From Epiperipatus broadwayi (Eukaryota; Onychophora; Udeonychophora; Euonychophora; Peripatidae), in assembly GCA_028023455.1 (NCBI GenBank), contig JAQFVV010012405.1:8289291-8353290 (forward strand): 64,000 nucleotides of DNA, in the 5' to 3' direction. Below the pieces are notes generated by a model. That model did no database searches. It saw only the letters and a program-made list of their open reading frames with translations, and had not been told where the DNA came from. Every line of letters starts with the position of its first letter. Position 1 is the stretch's first letter. A program made the translations under genes and the position numbers. Below, one piece after another: positions 26,906 through 38,438 of the stretch.

Positions 26906-27488
26906 ATTCATATTGGATAATCCTTAATTTAATGAATGACTAATAAAAATTATTAACATATTTTTATTAAGTGATTTGTGTCAAAGTTGTGAAATCAGCA
27001 CATTTGACTCCTATAAATCAAACTGTAGTAATTTGCTATCTTGTTTAACCACCGAGCTTAATCAATGTTAGATTATTGTTAAGTAAAACAATGTCCAACT
27101 GGCTCTGAACTAGATAATGTTCGCTCTACTTCAACAATTAAATTATAATATTTGTCAATAGTTCTTGGCGTGAGCCTTCAAGTTAGTAATCCAGTATGGC
27201 TATTTCGTTTACACGCAAGTACATAAGAGTTAATATTACGAATCAATTTATGTTAGCAACAATGAATAATCCAATGATTATTATTGTTGTAAGTACTAAT
27301 AATTTTACAACCAATCTCTGGTAAATAATTATTTTAATAGCGAATAGCATTACCAAATACCTTGTCAATCAATGTACGTACTGGGAATGAATATGTCTCC
27401 TTCAATCTTCACATTTCTGTTGTTCTAGGTAGTATCTCAAGTCAGGTTGTAATTAGCCAATAGTCTTCTAGTATATCACATAAGCAAT

Positions 27489-27551
27489 TGTGGTCTGGTC
27501 CAGCTGATGAATGCTGGTTTAGCACAAAATATGCATCTTTGGAATTGTAGA
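27489..27551 (+). ncRNA. Diverged hammerhead relic, second subfamily
   Basis: The plus strand reads UCCAG, CUGAUGA, stem II AUGCUG-GUU-UAGCAC, AAAA, UAUGCAUC, then UUUGGA. A 5-bp inner stem I (UCCAG/UUGGA) differs in sequence from the main family but still pairs. G12 of the GAAA core is A, so it should be inactive. The downstream sequence (27615-27665, ending GTGAAAATTAC) is shared with the relic at about 26740-26900. Confidence 0.45.
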
Positions 27552-28204
27552 TCTCTTTCACATGTCTATGGTCATATGTTTATGATTACATCCCCACCCA
27601 AGGTGTTAAAAGCAGGTAGAAAACAGTCCCTACCTGGCATGAGAGTGATGTAGTGAAAATTACTTAGCAGAAGAATTATTCAATATTTATGAATGAGTTT
27701 TATAAATATTGCGTTAATACCAAATGAAAATAATGTGAGGGCTGAATTAAATGTAAAAGAAATTATTTTTAATTTTATAAACATGAAATCGAATATATAT
27801 ATATATTGTGAAAAAGCTTGTTTCAATTAAAGTTTATATGTATTGATTCTAGTATTTTATTTATGTTAATGTGCAGGATATCTTTTTCTACATTTTTTTT
27901 TTTTTTGTAAAAAGGCACTCATAGCTATTTTGCAGATGAATACTAGATAATCACTACTGGTCTTGTTTATGATTTTATTTTATCACAAACATTATATGTA
28001 ATATTCAAATTTATTTACTCAGTACTCAACATGATATCGTTGAGCTATTATAAATCAATACAGCGCCTATCTTAAAGTTGGAAATCCTTTCTCTTTCATT
28101 ACAAACTTTACATGTATGTAGACGCCATTTAGCTGTAATTTTAAGTAATTAATACAAAAATAAGAATTAAAAATTATTAAATATAATATTTAATAACTAT
28201 ATAT

Positions 28205-28381
28205 AGTTTGTAATTATAAATTTATTTAACGCACATTGATTACGTAAGTAATATTTACTAAGGCAATAAACCTAAAGTATGTGCGGTTGAAAATGCGAAG
28301 CTTGTGGTTAAGACCTGTAGAGGTCCCTACCTTCGCATTTTCAACCGCACAAGCTTTAGGTTTATTGCCTTAGTAAATATT
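28205..28381. repeat. Hairpin element, 51-bp arms, with one-sided flank
   Basis: 28250-28300 and 28331-28381 are reverse complements over 51 bp with two mismatches and a 30-nt loop. The left flank (28205-28249, including TTACGTAA) is also found at 56346 but has no mirror copy on the right. The arms are GC-richer than the neighbourhood, with several CpGs (GTGCGG, ATGCGAAG), so the hairpin is young or maintained. No coding capacity or terminal CA/TG signal was seen. Confidence 0.8.
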
Positions 28382-29340
28382 ATGTATAGTTTGGAAAATT
28401 AACCAAGATGTATAGAAATGCTGCAACAGATTTATATTTAATGCTATTAGTATATGCTTCTGAAACGTGCATATAGCAAAAAAAAATTAAATGTAATTTA
28501 TTATTTTAAAGTACAGTACTACTGCCCATGTTTGATATTTTTTATTATTAATTTAAAGTTAAGAACTAAGTCATACCTTATTGTATTTTTATTAATTAAG
28601 GTAATTAATGCTTTGGATTTCTATATATAACTAAATAGTTTTACTTTCCAAATGACTTCCTTCAATTCACCACGCAGAAAAGAATCATATTTTTAACCTT
28701 TGCTATTCTAATACATTAAGTTATGGTTAACATAGCAACATAGAAAAGCATAAAGATCTCAAAAAAACCTCAGCAAGACTCAAAAGATTGGTATTACTTG
28801 CTCAAACAATTAAATATAACTAAGCAACTTCCACCTCCGCTTAAACATTTCTAGTAATTGTGTCAGTAAACTAATATTTAAATAATACTTCTATGAGTCT
28901 TGATGAATTAATGCTATGTAAATAAATCAGTTAACAGATTACAATTATATTTTTCTTCTCCTCGCTCACTGTTAATTTTGGTTAAAGCAGATTAAAATTT
29001 GAAGATTTTTTATTTATATATAAAAGATGAATTTTAAAATTATTACTTTCAAGTTTTATTTACATTCTTGCAGAAAATAATCTACTGACAGAAAGGAGAT
29101 TAAATAAAATAAAATTTATAATCCAATAAATGAAAAAAGATAAGCGCTGAAAACTAAAATTTCAGTATATATTTAAATAAATAAATATTAGATTTGAAAT
29201 ACAGGCATTCTTCATATAGCTGTAGCTTAATTGTAAATATCCCTATAGGGGATTCGAACACAGACTTTCAAGCATCCTTCAATTATCCACACTTTCTCAT
29301 AACACTGATACACATTAACACACACATGTAGAAAAGATAA

Positions 29341-29399
29341 ATAATCACCAATATACGTATTTCGTGCTGAACCAGCACTCATCAGTTGGTCCAGATTAT
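29341..29399 (-). ncRNA. Hammerhead ribozyme, type I, short palindromic stem III (best-preserved copy)
   Basis: Read on the minus strand, all conserved positions are present. Stem I is AUAAUC paired with GAUUAU, a one-sided UGG bulge, then ACCAA paired with UUGGU. The core is CUGAUGA. Stem II is GUGCUG with loop GUU and CAGCAC, six Watson-Crick pairs. GAA follows, then stem III as AUAC/GUAU (A15.1-U16.1 pair) and H17 = A. The predicted cut is after that A, between plus positions 29352 and 29351. Stem III has no loop, so it would need a two-base loop or, more likely, pairing between two ribozymes in a dimeric transcript, as in known short-stem-III animal hammerheads. The stem I bulge beside loop II could supply the usual tertiary contact. 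Two CpGs (11.1/12 and in stem III) are intact only in this copy. Confidence 0.85.
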
Positions 29400-29740
29400 C
29401 ATCCCCCACATACACACACATATATATATATAACCAGCACTCAGTTTATATTAAGATAGCAAATCTTCATACTTTAATGGACAGGCTTCAATCTACTCCA
29501 ACTGCCAACTCTTCAGCTGCCCATATTATTGAAAATCTGGTGATGGAAAGCCCAAATCCCATGCTGATGCCAATATTATTGCCATGCCCATGTTGACCTC
29601 AAATCACTATGACCTCATGTATAGGACCTTATCCATATAAATGCATAGAAGAGGAATGGGCAGAATGCAGATTTAAGCTTAATGTGCAAGATTTGAAATA
29701 CAGGCATTCTTCATATGCCTGGAGCTTAATAAATATAGGG

Positions 29741-29780
29741 TTCAGCACAAAATATGTATATTGGTGACTATTATCTTTTC
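29741..29780 (+). ncRNA. Half hammerhead (3' half only) at an inversion junction
   Basis: The sequence starts abruptly at the loop of stem II (GGUUCAGCAC) and continues AAAAUAUGUAUA then UUGGUGACUAUU. The CUGAUGA half is missing because this is the point where minus-oriented sequence switches to plus-oriented sequence. The GAAA core reads AAAA, a CpG-type G to A change. Confidence 0.5.
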
Positions 29781-30179
29781 TACATGTATGTGGTTAAGTG
29801 TATCAGTGTTATGAAATAGTGTGAATAGTTGAAGGGTGCTTGAAAGTCTGTGTTAAAATCCCCTATATTTACAATTAAGCTCCAGGTATATGAAGTAATG
29901 CCTGTATTTCAAATATTACACATTAAGCCTGCATCCCTCTTCTGTGTATTTAAATGGATAAGGTTCTGTATATGAGGTCAGAGTGACTTGAAGTCAACAT
30001 AAGCATGGCAATAATATTGGCATCAGTATGGGATTTGAGCTGTCCATCATCAGAATTTTCAATGATATGGATAGTTGAAAAGTTGGAAGTTGGAGTAGAT
30101 TGAAGACTGTCTATTAAAGTATGAAGATTTGCTGTCTTAATATAAATGGAATACTGATTATATATGTGTGTAAGAAATG

Positions 30180-30234
30180 ATAATCTGGACCAACTGATGA
30201 AGGCTGGTTCAGCATGAATACATATGTTGATGAT
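30180..30234 (+). ncRNA. Hammerhead ribozyme relic, plus-strand arm
   Basis: AUAAUC-UGG-ACCAA and CUGAUGA are intact and stem II keeps GGCUG-GUU-CAGCA. The next core element reads GAAUAC instead of GAAAUAC: one adenine is missing, which should block catalysis. A roughly 25-bp direct duplication follows at 30234-30285. Confidence 0.58.
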
Positions 30235-31065
30235 AGATAAATATGTGTGTGGTCATAGATAAATATGTGTGTGGTCATGTGCATTAGTGTTAAGAGATAG
30301 TGTGGATACTTGAAGAGTGCTTAAAAACCTGTGTTAGCAATGAAGAAAGGATAATTTAAGAATACAAAAAAAAATCATATACTTGTAATTTTTTTTTAAT
30401 TTTAGGAATAGTAAAGTTCGAAAACGAAAATGGATGCTAAGTATTACATCAAAACATCAAAATAGAAACAAAAAAAAATATTAGTAAATCTAGTAATCAG
30501 GCTAAACTATTTTAATTCAACTACCAGCAGCAACAATATTCATTTTGATTTAAAAGTGTCAAACTTACACCACCCACAACTTTGACACCATCTACTCTAG
30601 ATAAATATAGTAATGATTATGACTAATCATTTATAAAACTAGAGATTGTCTTTAGCCCGGATATAAACTTTAAAGATTTATGTATCTCATTTTTTAATTA
30701 ATTAAACACAAATACATAGAATAATTCACATTTCTTTTTCCCTTGTGTAATATCTTTTTATAAATGTATTAAATAACCTTCACACCGCCACACATTCTTT
30801 TTCCATTGTCTTTTATTGTATCTTTATTCATATAATTTCAAAAAAAAAAACGGATGGTGGTGATGTGGAGATTATTTAATACATTCATTTTAATATTTAA
30901 AAATTATTATTACCACATTTGTTAATATAAAAAAAAGAATAAAATTATTTTAAGCAATTGGTATCCACTCATTTAGAATGTGATCATTCTAATTGCAGAG
31001 GAAGAAAAAAGAGAGAAACATGATTTTACACCATAAAAAAAAGTATGACTGTTATGACTCTAGAA

Positions 31066-31539
31066 CAGGGGTGGGCAATTGTTTTGGTTTGGGGACACTT
31101 TATGTAAGCAGAGATTAGTGAAGGACTGTATTAGGGGCCACTTTGTGGAAGCTAAGGTTAGCAGAGGATTGCACCTTCTTTCATGACACAATAAATACAC
31201 TCCTTTATTCCCTGTATTACCAAAGAAATATGTGTTTGTCCATTCTTCATTAAACAAACGACATTCTTCACTGATTTTACATTTTTTTCAGAGAGTTCAT
31301 GGTTTCACTAAAGTTGGAAATTTGTGTATTTACTGTTGCAAAGACAAAATTGAAATCAACCAGAAAAGCACTGCACAATCTACACTGTGCATATGTATTG
31401 ACAAGGTCTTCCTAGTGGAAAATATGAGACAAATCTTCAGTTGCACACAGGAAGGAAATGTCAGTTCAAGGTAGATTTTTCTGACTGTCATGGTGGGCTG
31501 CATAAAAACTCTTAGTGTGCTACTATTTATCCATCCCTG
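31066..31539. mobile_element. hAT-like nonautonomous element
   Basis: It begins CAGGGGTGGGCAAT and ends ATCCATCCCTG, so the reverse-complement end reads CAGGGATGGAT. CAGGGGTGGGCAA is a classic hAT terminal sequence. Inside, GGGGCCACTTT and GGGCTGCATAAAA resemble the subterminal regions of such elements. The 8-bp flanks (CTCTAGAA and AAGAAGAA) do not match, so the target duplication has decayed or the ends are slightly off. Short open frames inside are not a transposase. Confidence 0.6.
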
Positions 31540-32149
31540 AAGAAGAAAAAAGATAAAAGAAATGGAAAATTAGAAAGCATGAAAGAAAAAAATATTGGAA
31601 TCAGAATTTCTGTGAATGTAATTTAAAAGTTGAAAATATAGTTACATAAACACAATTTACAGTTAGTGCCAAAAAATGACTGAATGCATAAGAAGTAGTT
31701 CATTGTGCACTGTACTAATCTAAGTGATTGAAGACTTTAAAATAAATAAAAATTAAAAGTATGAAAACAAGAATAATACAGATATTAGTGTAAATAAATT
31801 ACAATGTATACTGTGAGAGAAAAAAAGATATTTCACAGACGTATTTAAATAAAAATTATTTGCATTAGATATTTATTTCCTGTCTTTTGTTACTATGATA
31901 ACTAATACAAAGTTAAATTCAAAGTTTGTGTGCATCTTTTTTCCTTTTTTGACGACTACATCAAGTTGCTATTTTTTGAATAAAAAATAAAATCTGAATT
32001 TAATGAATTATAATAATTTATTATAAATATTCTAGTAAGCTTGTAAAATCTTAAAAAAACTTAAAAAAATTGCAATTTTACCCAATTTCAAAACTGTATC
32101 AAAACTGTACAAAGTAAGAATTTTCTCTTTAAATACCATGTGGACATTT

Positions 32150-32890
32150 TGCAAATAATGCTTTAGAGCTTCAGGAAATGTTGCAGTTATTAGATGAAAA
32201 TAAGAAAGTAGGATTAAAAGTAAATGTTAAAAAGACTAAAGTAATGTTCTATGGATTTTCTCAAAATAAAGATTGGTAATGATGAGTTAAAAGAAGTTAA
32301 CAACCACAAATATCATGGCCAGATTATTACTACAGATGGAAACATAATGGAAAGAAATTAATCATAGAATTAAACTTGATTGAATTGCTTTTAGTAGAAA
32401 TAATAATATTAAAAGAAAATATTCCTATGTGTTTGAAAAGTATGTTTTTTTAATTTGACTTACCAGTTCTTACTTATAGTTCTGAGCCTTGGGCACTTAA
32501 CAAAAGAGCAATATAAAGACTTCAGACCATTCAACAATGTATGGAATAATGTATGTTGGGAATAACAAGAAGATCACAAACAAAATACAATGGGTATTTT
32601 AAAACCACATAGGTGTTACTGATATCATTGAAAGGTGTTACTGAAATGGAGTTGGGCTACATATTTCTAGAAGAGATGATATTAAATGAACAGTTGAAAT
32701 CTTAAACTGGATTCCAAGTGATTGTAAAAGACATAGAAAGAGACCACATGTGAAATGGATAAATGAAATAAGGAAATGTGGTGGTGTGATGTGGAGGAGG
32801 GAGTATAAAATTCAGAGAAGATAGTTTGAACTTAGAGAGATTCATCCTGCAGTGGATTAATAATGACTGAAAATGATGAAGATATTGAAT
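32150..32890 (+). pseudogene. LINE reverse transcriptase C-terminal half and 3' end (family 1)
   Basis: With a few frameshifts the plus strand encodes ALELQEMLQLLDENKKVGLK and NVKKTKVMF, then a YHGQIITTDGN segment, a decayed LTYGSE-like part, GVTDIIER and HISRRDD, then RKRPHVKWINEIRK. It ends in the family 3' end CCTGCAGTGGATTAATAATG and AAAATGATGAAGATAT. This is the typical order of RTE-like endonuclease-reverse transcriptases. Codons are intact over long stretches but stops interrupt it. Confidence 0.75.
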
Positions 32891-32907
32891 TATAGAATCT
32901 TAATAAA

Positions 32908-32998
32908 TGTTGGTGGCCTAGTGGTTAGTATAGCTGCTTTCCAAGTAGCAGGCCCGGGTTTGCTTCCAGGTCAACACATTTGACATATGAAAAAAAAA
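32908..32998 (+). mobile_element. tRNA-derived SINE with a different, type I tRNA head
   Basis: Box A TGGCCTAGTGG and box B GGGTTTGCTTCC frame a short tRNA-like head of about 69 nt with a TGTTG../..CAACA acceptor pairing. It ends TTTGACATATG plus nine A, nearly the same tail as the family A SINEs, although the head lacks their long variable arm. It sits just past the 3' end of a LINE fragment. Confidence 0.68.
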
Positions 32999-33779
32999 TG
33001 AAATTGTTGCAGATATTTTATATATATGCAATCCGATAAAAATGTTTTGGTCATTAAGCTCTGAAACTAAAAAATATTTAGTTTATAAATTATATTCAGT
33101 TGAGAATGTGCACTTTTTACAAATACCATTTAACATGTGATTCTACGCCCAATTATAACATTTTCTACTGTCAAAAGTAATCGTAAATTCATGATAAGCA
33201 TCTATAAATTAAGGAGATAATGAAACTTGCATTGTGGGAAGCATGAGTAGCCAATATTTAGCAGATGGTAGTGCCAATTAAATTCCCAGACTGTTGGTCT
33301 TTATCAGTAAAAAACATTGAATTTCATATATATAAATCTTTTATTCTATTAAAGCTAATGGTCTGAATGTATGAACTGCTCTGAAGTTTTGAACCCAGAA
33401 AAATACACTCATATAAGTATATTTGTCTGAGTTAGCTTAGAAATAGTGTATTTTAGTAATATCACTTACACACTAGCTGTAAGTATGTTTGAACCTCTTG
33501 AAAAAAAACATTTCTATGAAACAAAGTATCCTATGATTTTTCAGCTATATTTGAATATCTGTATTGTGAACAGTAATATATAATTCTTATTCTAGAGCAT
33601 TTATTTGACAGAGGAGTTTATAAACTTGGGTAATAAAAAAATAGTTGTTTGAATGTATGTATGAGCACACCATTGTTCATACAGACCAAGGTTAATAGCC
33701 AAAACCTAGTCTGGAGATTTGGTTAGTTTTATTATCTAATATCTTCTGATTATTCATGCTTACATATATGGCTATAAAG

Positions 33780-34430
33780 TAAAGTAATAAACTGGTTTAT
33801 TGCTTTAATGCAGATATTCAATGTAAAGTTGGAAACTGGTGTAGTGCTTTATTTGATATATAAGACTTAAAAACTTTAATTCATAAATCAAATTATGAAT
33901 TGGCAATCTAAAAGAAATTCAACTGGTAGATACTTTCTAGTTAATAATGCAGTAAATTTCTTCTCCAATGAAAATATTGATCAGTGAAATTAAATTGTGA
34001 ATTAGAACTCACCAGAGAATCAATGGCTTAACAAAATCTTAAATATTTGAATTCAGGATATGTAGAGAGTCTACAGTTGGAGAATAGTGGAATGGCTTTC
34101 AGATGTAAGATGGCTTTCAGATGTAAGAATTAAATTGCAAATAATCAAATAAGCCCTGCATTATTAAGATACTTCTTGTTGCCTTGTAGTAGTTATTATT
34201 TTATATCATGAAAAGTTTGATATTGCATAATACCAGCAATGGTATGGTATTAAATATTTTGAATTCCAAGTTCTCACTTATAAAAGATTAGAAACTTGTC
34301 TAGGATTAGGATTAAATTGCAATTACCCATTAAACCTCTGACTACTCAAGTAATAATGTGTTAGTATATTTAATGAATAATTACCAAATTGCTCTTATTT
34401 ATAACAGATTTTTGGGTACAGCAATGCCAT
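33780..34430. repeat. Degenerate tandem repeat, unit about 100-185 bp
   Basis: ATTAAATTGCAA or a close variant recurs near 33890, 33988, 34126 and 34310. Each is followed by a similar A/T/C-rich block and preceded by GGAAACT- or GAAACTTG-like text. There is also a 19-bp direct repeat, TGGCTTTCAGATGTAAGA, at 34094-34131. Spacing is irregular. Confidence 0.35.
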
Positions 34431-35563
34431 TGTGTCTGCTATATTTGGTTCCAGAAATTCTAGAAGATGGTATGGATTAGCAGATAGAAGTCACGCTTTG
34501 TTTACAGTATAGTATATTGTACTATATAGTTCATGTGTAATATTTTGAACACAAACATCTATATTAAAACAAAAATTAACTCTAATTTTCATATATCAAT
34601 ATGTAAATAAATAAATAATAGCTATAGCAAGCTTACAACATGACTGCCATCTTCAGGAGCATTTGCAATCAAAATTTTTAAAAAATCTAAATATCATTAA
34701 AGTCTCTCAACATTACTATTTCCATATGAATGGTCAACCTTCTCTAATTGGTGAATTTTTACACAATAATGTTATGTATTTAATAAATTATCCATTATAC
34801 TTATAAATTATGCTATTTTGATTTTGATTTTCCTATAATGAATTTAGTTAAATAAAAATATCATAAAAACAACTTCAAATGTCCTACGAATATGAATTCA
34901 AATAGTTTATCTTCTTGAACTCTTTTTTAGTGCATATTTCACTTCACCAATATAACTGTGATCCACATTTGCATATCATTGTGTATGTAATGTAACATTT
35001 TTTGAATTTATCAATGACATCTTTTTCCATTAACAATTAACTTACTATTATTTGATGCTACATTAAATGCAACAAATAAGAAGAAATAACTGATAAATTA
35101 AATCAAAAGTGATTCTACTTTTGACTTAACATAAATCAGATAAATACTATTACTTGATGATGCGAATTCAGCTTGCATTAGTGGTTTTAATTGGTTAGTG
35201 TCTGGTTACATCATTACTGAAATTTTATCTAGCCTATTACACAGATAGAAATCCTATTATATTTCAGTGTAAACATCTATAAGTATGTGGAATTTTTTTA
35301 TAACTTTACAAATTATAAATTGCCAATAGCTAGCTGTGTTTCAAATGTAATTCACATAATAGCAGATGAAACTTAATAAACCAATAGGATTTACAATCTG
35401 TTGTCATGTGACAATACTTTCTGCCTATTTAAAGATCTTTAGGGTAGAGTAAATGATGGAGGAATCTATTATGGAAGAAATCTATTTTTATCTAAGATGT
35501 TGCCTTGACAGCAGATTATAGATTCTCTTAGTTTATTAAGCCTTGGCTATTATCATCTCAATT

Positions 35564-35765
35564 ATATATATATATATATATATATATATTGAAATGATTA
35601 TAGTCATCCATCAGTTCACTGTAAACAGAAATGGAGAGGGAGAACAGTATAGATATTTATTTTTGGGGGCTAGCTAAGTAAAGCAAAGGAAGAATAAAGT
35701 CATTTAAACATAACATATTTTGAGAAATAATCAATTCATATACTAACAGATAGGCACTTGTTATC

Positions 35766-35801
<36 letters not shown>

Positions 35802-35802
35802 A
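35564..35802. repeat. (AT)n and (AT)n(GT)n microsatellites
   Basis: An AT run lies at about 35564-35590 and an AT run passing into GT at about 35767-35802, in otherwise unassigned sequence. Confidence 0.85.
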
Positions 35803-37969
35803 ACATCTATTATCATTTCTATGTTAATAATAAAAAATATATTTTAAAAATTCTCTAAAATGTTGTAAAAGATAATTCATAATATTGTATTAATTTGGAA
35901 TAATTGCTTTGGAAGAGAAAAAATAAAAGCTTAAAACGGAATGCTTAGAGGATTAGTATAATATGTTGAACATGCTTTTGATATTTCTAAAATGATATCA
36001 TAATCATAGCAAAACAGTCACAAAGCGGGGATGGATAGTGTAATTTAAAGAATACATAAATATGTAAATAAGTGGGTTTAAATGAAGTACTTTCTAGAGA
36101 GGGAAAACAGGATTCTTTTTTGTTAAAGGCATTCAGATTGTTGGTGATATGCCAAGTTTTTTTTTACCTTGTATTTTGAATCACTGCATATTCTAAACGT
36201 AACTATTTAAAAGGTAATATAATAATAATGCTTGATTATTGTTTTAAACTTATGAAGCACTTAATAAAAGCTTGATAATTTGATATAGACACATTTAAAA
36301 AAAATCACTTCTTGGGAATTTATCATCTGTGGCCTCTAAAAATTGGTAAGAAATTTGAACTATCTGCAGTTTTTAGAAAATGGATATAACTGAAATGTTT
36401 TATATGGATTTTAGTGTAATAACAAGTTGAAATGTACAAGATTTCTGCCTGGATATGTGCATCACTTTTACAAGATGGTCTCCAAAATGAATTAACAAAA
36501 TATCATGAATTTTCACCCATTACAGCAACTTGACAAACAGACTAAAAGAATTACATATAAAAATGATAGTATTAAGTGTTATAATAAAATTCAAATAATT
36601 CAATAAGTGATTAAAGGATTTAGAGTCAACAATCAGGACACAAATACTATAGCTCTAAAACAAATAATTCAGGAATCATTTATATTTATAACTATAAACT
36701 TATCTAAATTAAAATTAGAAGTTATATCAAAGGCATCTCTATTTCTGCATAAGATACTAATAAATTTTGTATATAAGGTTTAATGTAAATTGTTTGAAAT
36801 TTAAGCAAGAACTTTTCGCTATAAAAATATTATATATTATTTCTTGTCATTTATGTATACTAAAGTGTTTTATAAGTAGTGCATACTTATAGTAATAATT
36901 AAATGATTTAAATATTTCAGATTTAAATACCATTTTAATTTTGTGCTGATAATAATAAAAAAACTTCATATATGTTGACAATTAAAAAAATTATTTACCA
37001 TTTAAATAAATAAATTGTCCGTGTTAAAAAAATATATATACAAACTTAGAATATTATAAATTTAAAGAAATGAATTTAAGGCAATATTGAATGAACCATT
37101 TGAAATAGCTGGAATGTGAATGACTTAAATTTAATGATTTTATACTTCGTTTCTGTGTGTTAAATGTGTAAATGTTAGATGCTTGCTATAACTTTATAGT
37201 CTTGTTATAAAATGATTATGCAACTTAATTAATTTAAATATATGAATTTATTTGATATTTATTTATGAAAGATGTTGAGCTTGAGGTGTGTGGGTATCTA
37301 ATATATTTTATATATAATCAATATTAACAATAGGTGTGAATATGTTAAAATTATTGAAGTCTGAAATAAGATTTCTATTGTGTGTATATTGTTCTGTCTT
37401 GAGTATAAAAATGCAGATGTATAATTCCTGATTACTTGTATTCATAATGGCATGTATGGTAACAGATATGCATTCCCGCTTTTACATTGAAGATATATTC
37501 ATACCAAGATAATTCTATTCATGCCCTTCATTTATTTATATTTTGATAATCCATACATTGCAGTGGAAATCCTGGTACATGATGATTAGTTTCCTGCTTA
37601 TGACTGTATGCTGATATAATATTTTATGGATATTTATATTTATGCATGCACTTGAATGCATACAAATATATCATTGTTATGAACTATTCTGATAAAAATT
37701 CTTATTACAACAGCCTGCTTATATTTTAGATATTATGACTTATACATGTATATTTTAGCTTTCTTATAGAGGACTGAGAGTGTGATATAATAAATTTTAA
37801 TATTATGGTTGGTAATAAAGTTGTTTTATTACAGATAATATGACAAAATGCAGTAATCATTGGTTTTAAATCCTGTCTAGAGATCTCATTCTTTTATATA
37901 TATAAAAGACATTTTGCGGGTTCATCTGTGTTAAAAATTTAAATATTTATATACTGATGTCAACTTGAT

Positions 37970-38435
37970 CACATAAGTCATCTACTGGGTGATAAAAGGT
38001 AGAAAGATGGTCGTAGAGGCACTACAATCACTGATTTGAAAAAACGTTCAAGTTCCACTAATAGCAAAAATGTTAAATTAAGAATGTTTTTTAAAAAAAT
38101 CTTTCCAAATAGGAGGAAGTTTGCATGTATCATCTTGCTTATTGATACAATCTGGCCTTTTAAGTATCTATATGGCTTCTCTGATTTTGCACTGGTAGAC
38201 ATTATCATATCTGGATGTGATCCTAGTACTAGAATAATCAATTTTATGATCTTAATCTATAGTATGAAGTGACAGTGCTGATGATGATGAGTGTTGTTTA
38301 ACTGCATTAGCATGTTCATCTCTCCTAACACTGATGCGATGATTACTCATACCTATGTAAGAAGCTTTACAATTTTCACATGAGATTTGATAAATACCAT
38401 GAGATTCAAGAGGGATTGAATTCTTAGGCTTGGTT

Positions 38436-38438
<3 letters not shown>
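37970..38438 (-). pseudogene. Penelope-like element fragment with GIY-YIG endonuclease region
   Basis: The minus strand reads ...SIPLESHGIYQISCENC KASYIGMSNHRISVRRDEHANAV..., with the GIY and YIG motifs and the following R..EH segment of Penelope-type GIY-YIG endonucleases. After a stop, the translation continues with similarity to the family C-terminal part (KIREA-like, then CKLPPIW) down to about 38080. The open frame spans 38440-38252. The 5' side is cut off at an (AT)n tract (38439-38512), so the reverse transcriptase is absent. Penelope-like elements are the known partners of many animal hammerhead ribozymes, which makes its presence here relevant to the 21.7-30.3 kb cluster. Confidence 0.75.

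Larger units (their letters stand above)
29191..30345. repeat. Compound tandem and inverted array of hammerhead-ribozyme units
   Basis: One complete minus-oriented unit covers 29191-29689. The start of the next repeats at 29690, a 499-bp period. At about 29741 the orientation switches, and about 1.3 plus-oriented units follow to 30340, with ribozyme positions 465 bp apart. The order in each unit is ribozyme, 80-90 nt linker, tRNA-like box A/B, tail (TTTGAAATACAGGC...), body, next ribozyme. The box B at 29250-29260 (minus, TGTTCGAATCC) is close to consensus. The switch point differs from that in the 25580-26340 copy, so the two inversions arose separately. Confidence 0.72.
33000..37960. other. 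Mostly unassigned
   Basis: Apart from the degenerate tandem repeat at 33780-34430 and the AT/GT microsatellites, I see no coding or transposon signature between the 32908 SINE and the Penelope fragment. Confidence 0.4.

Noticed and set aside
29227-29421. 64-codon open frame over the ribozyme array
   Set aside because: It is an accidental frame across the hammerhead repeat; other copies do not keep it.
31232-31474. 80-codon frame as a hAT transposase
   Set aside because: It lacks the RW and dimerisation motifs of hAT transposases; the element is only 474 bp and nonautonomous.
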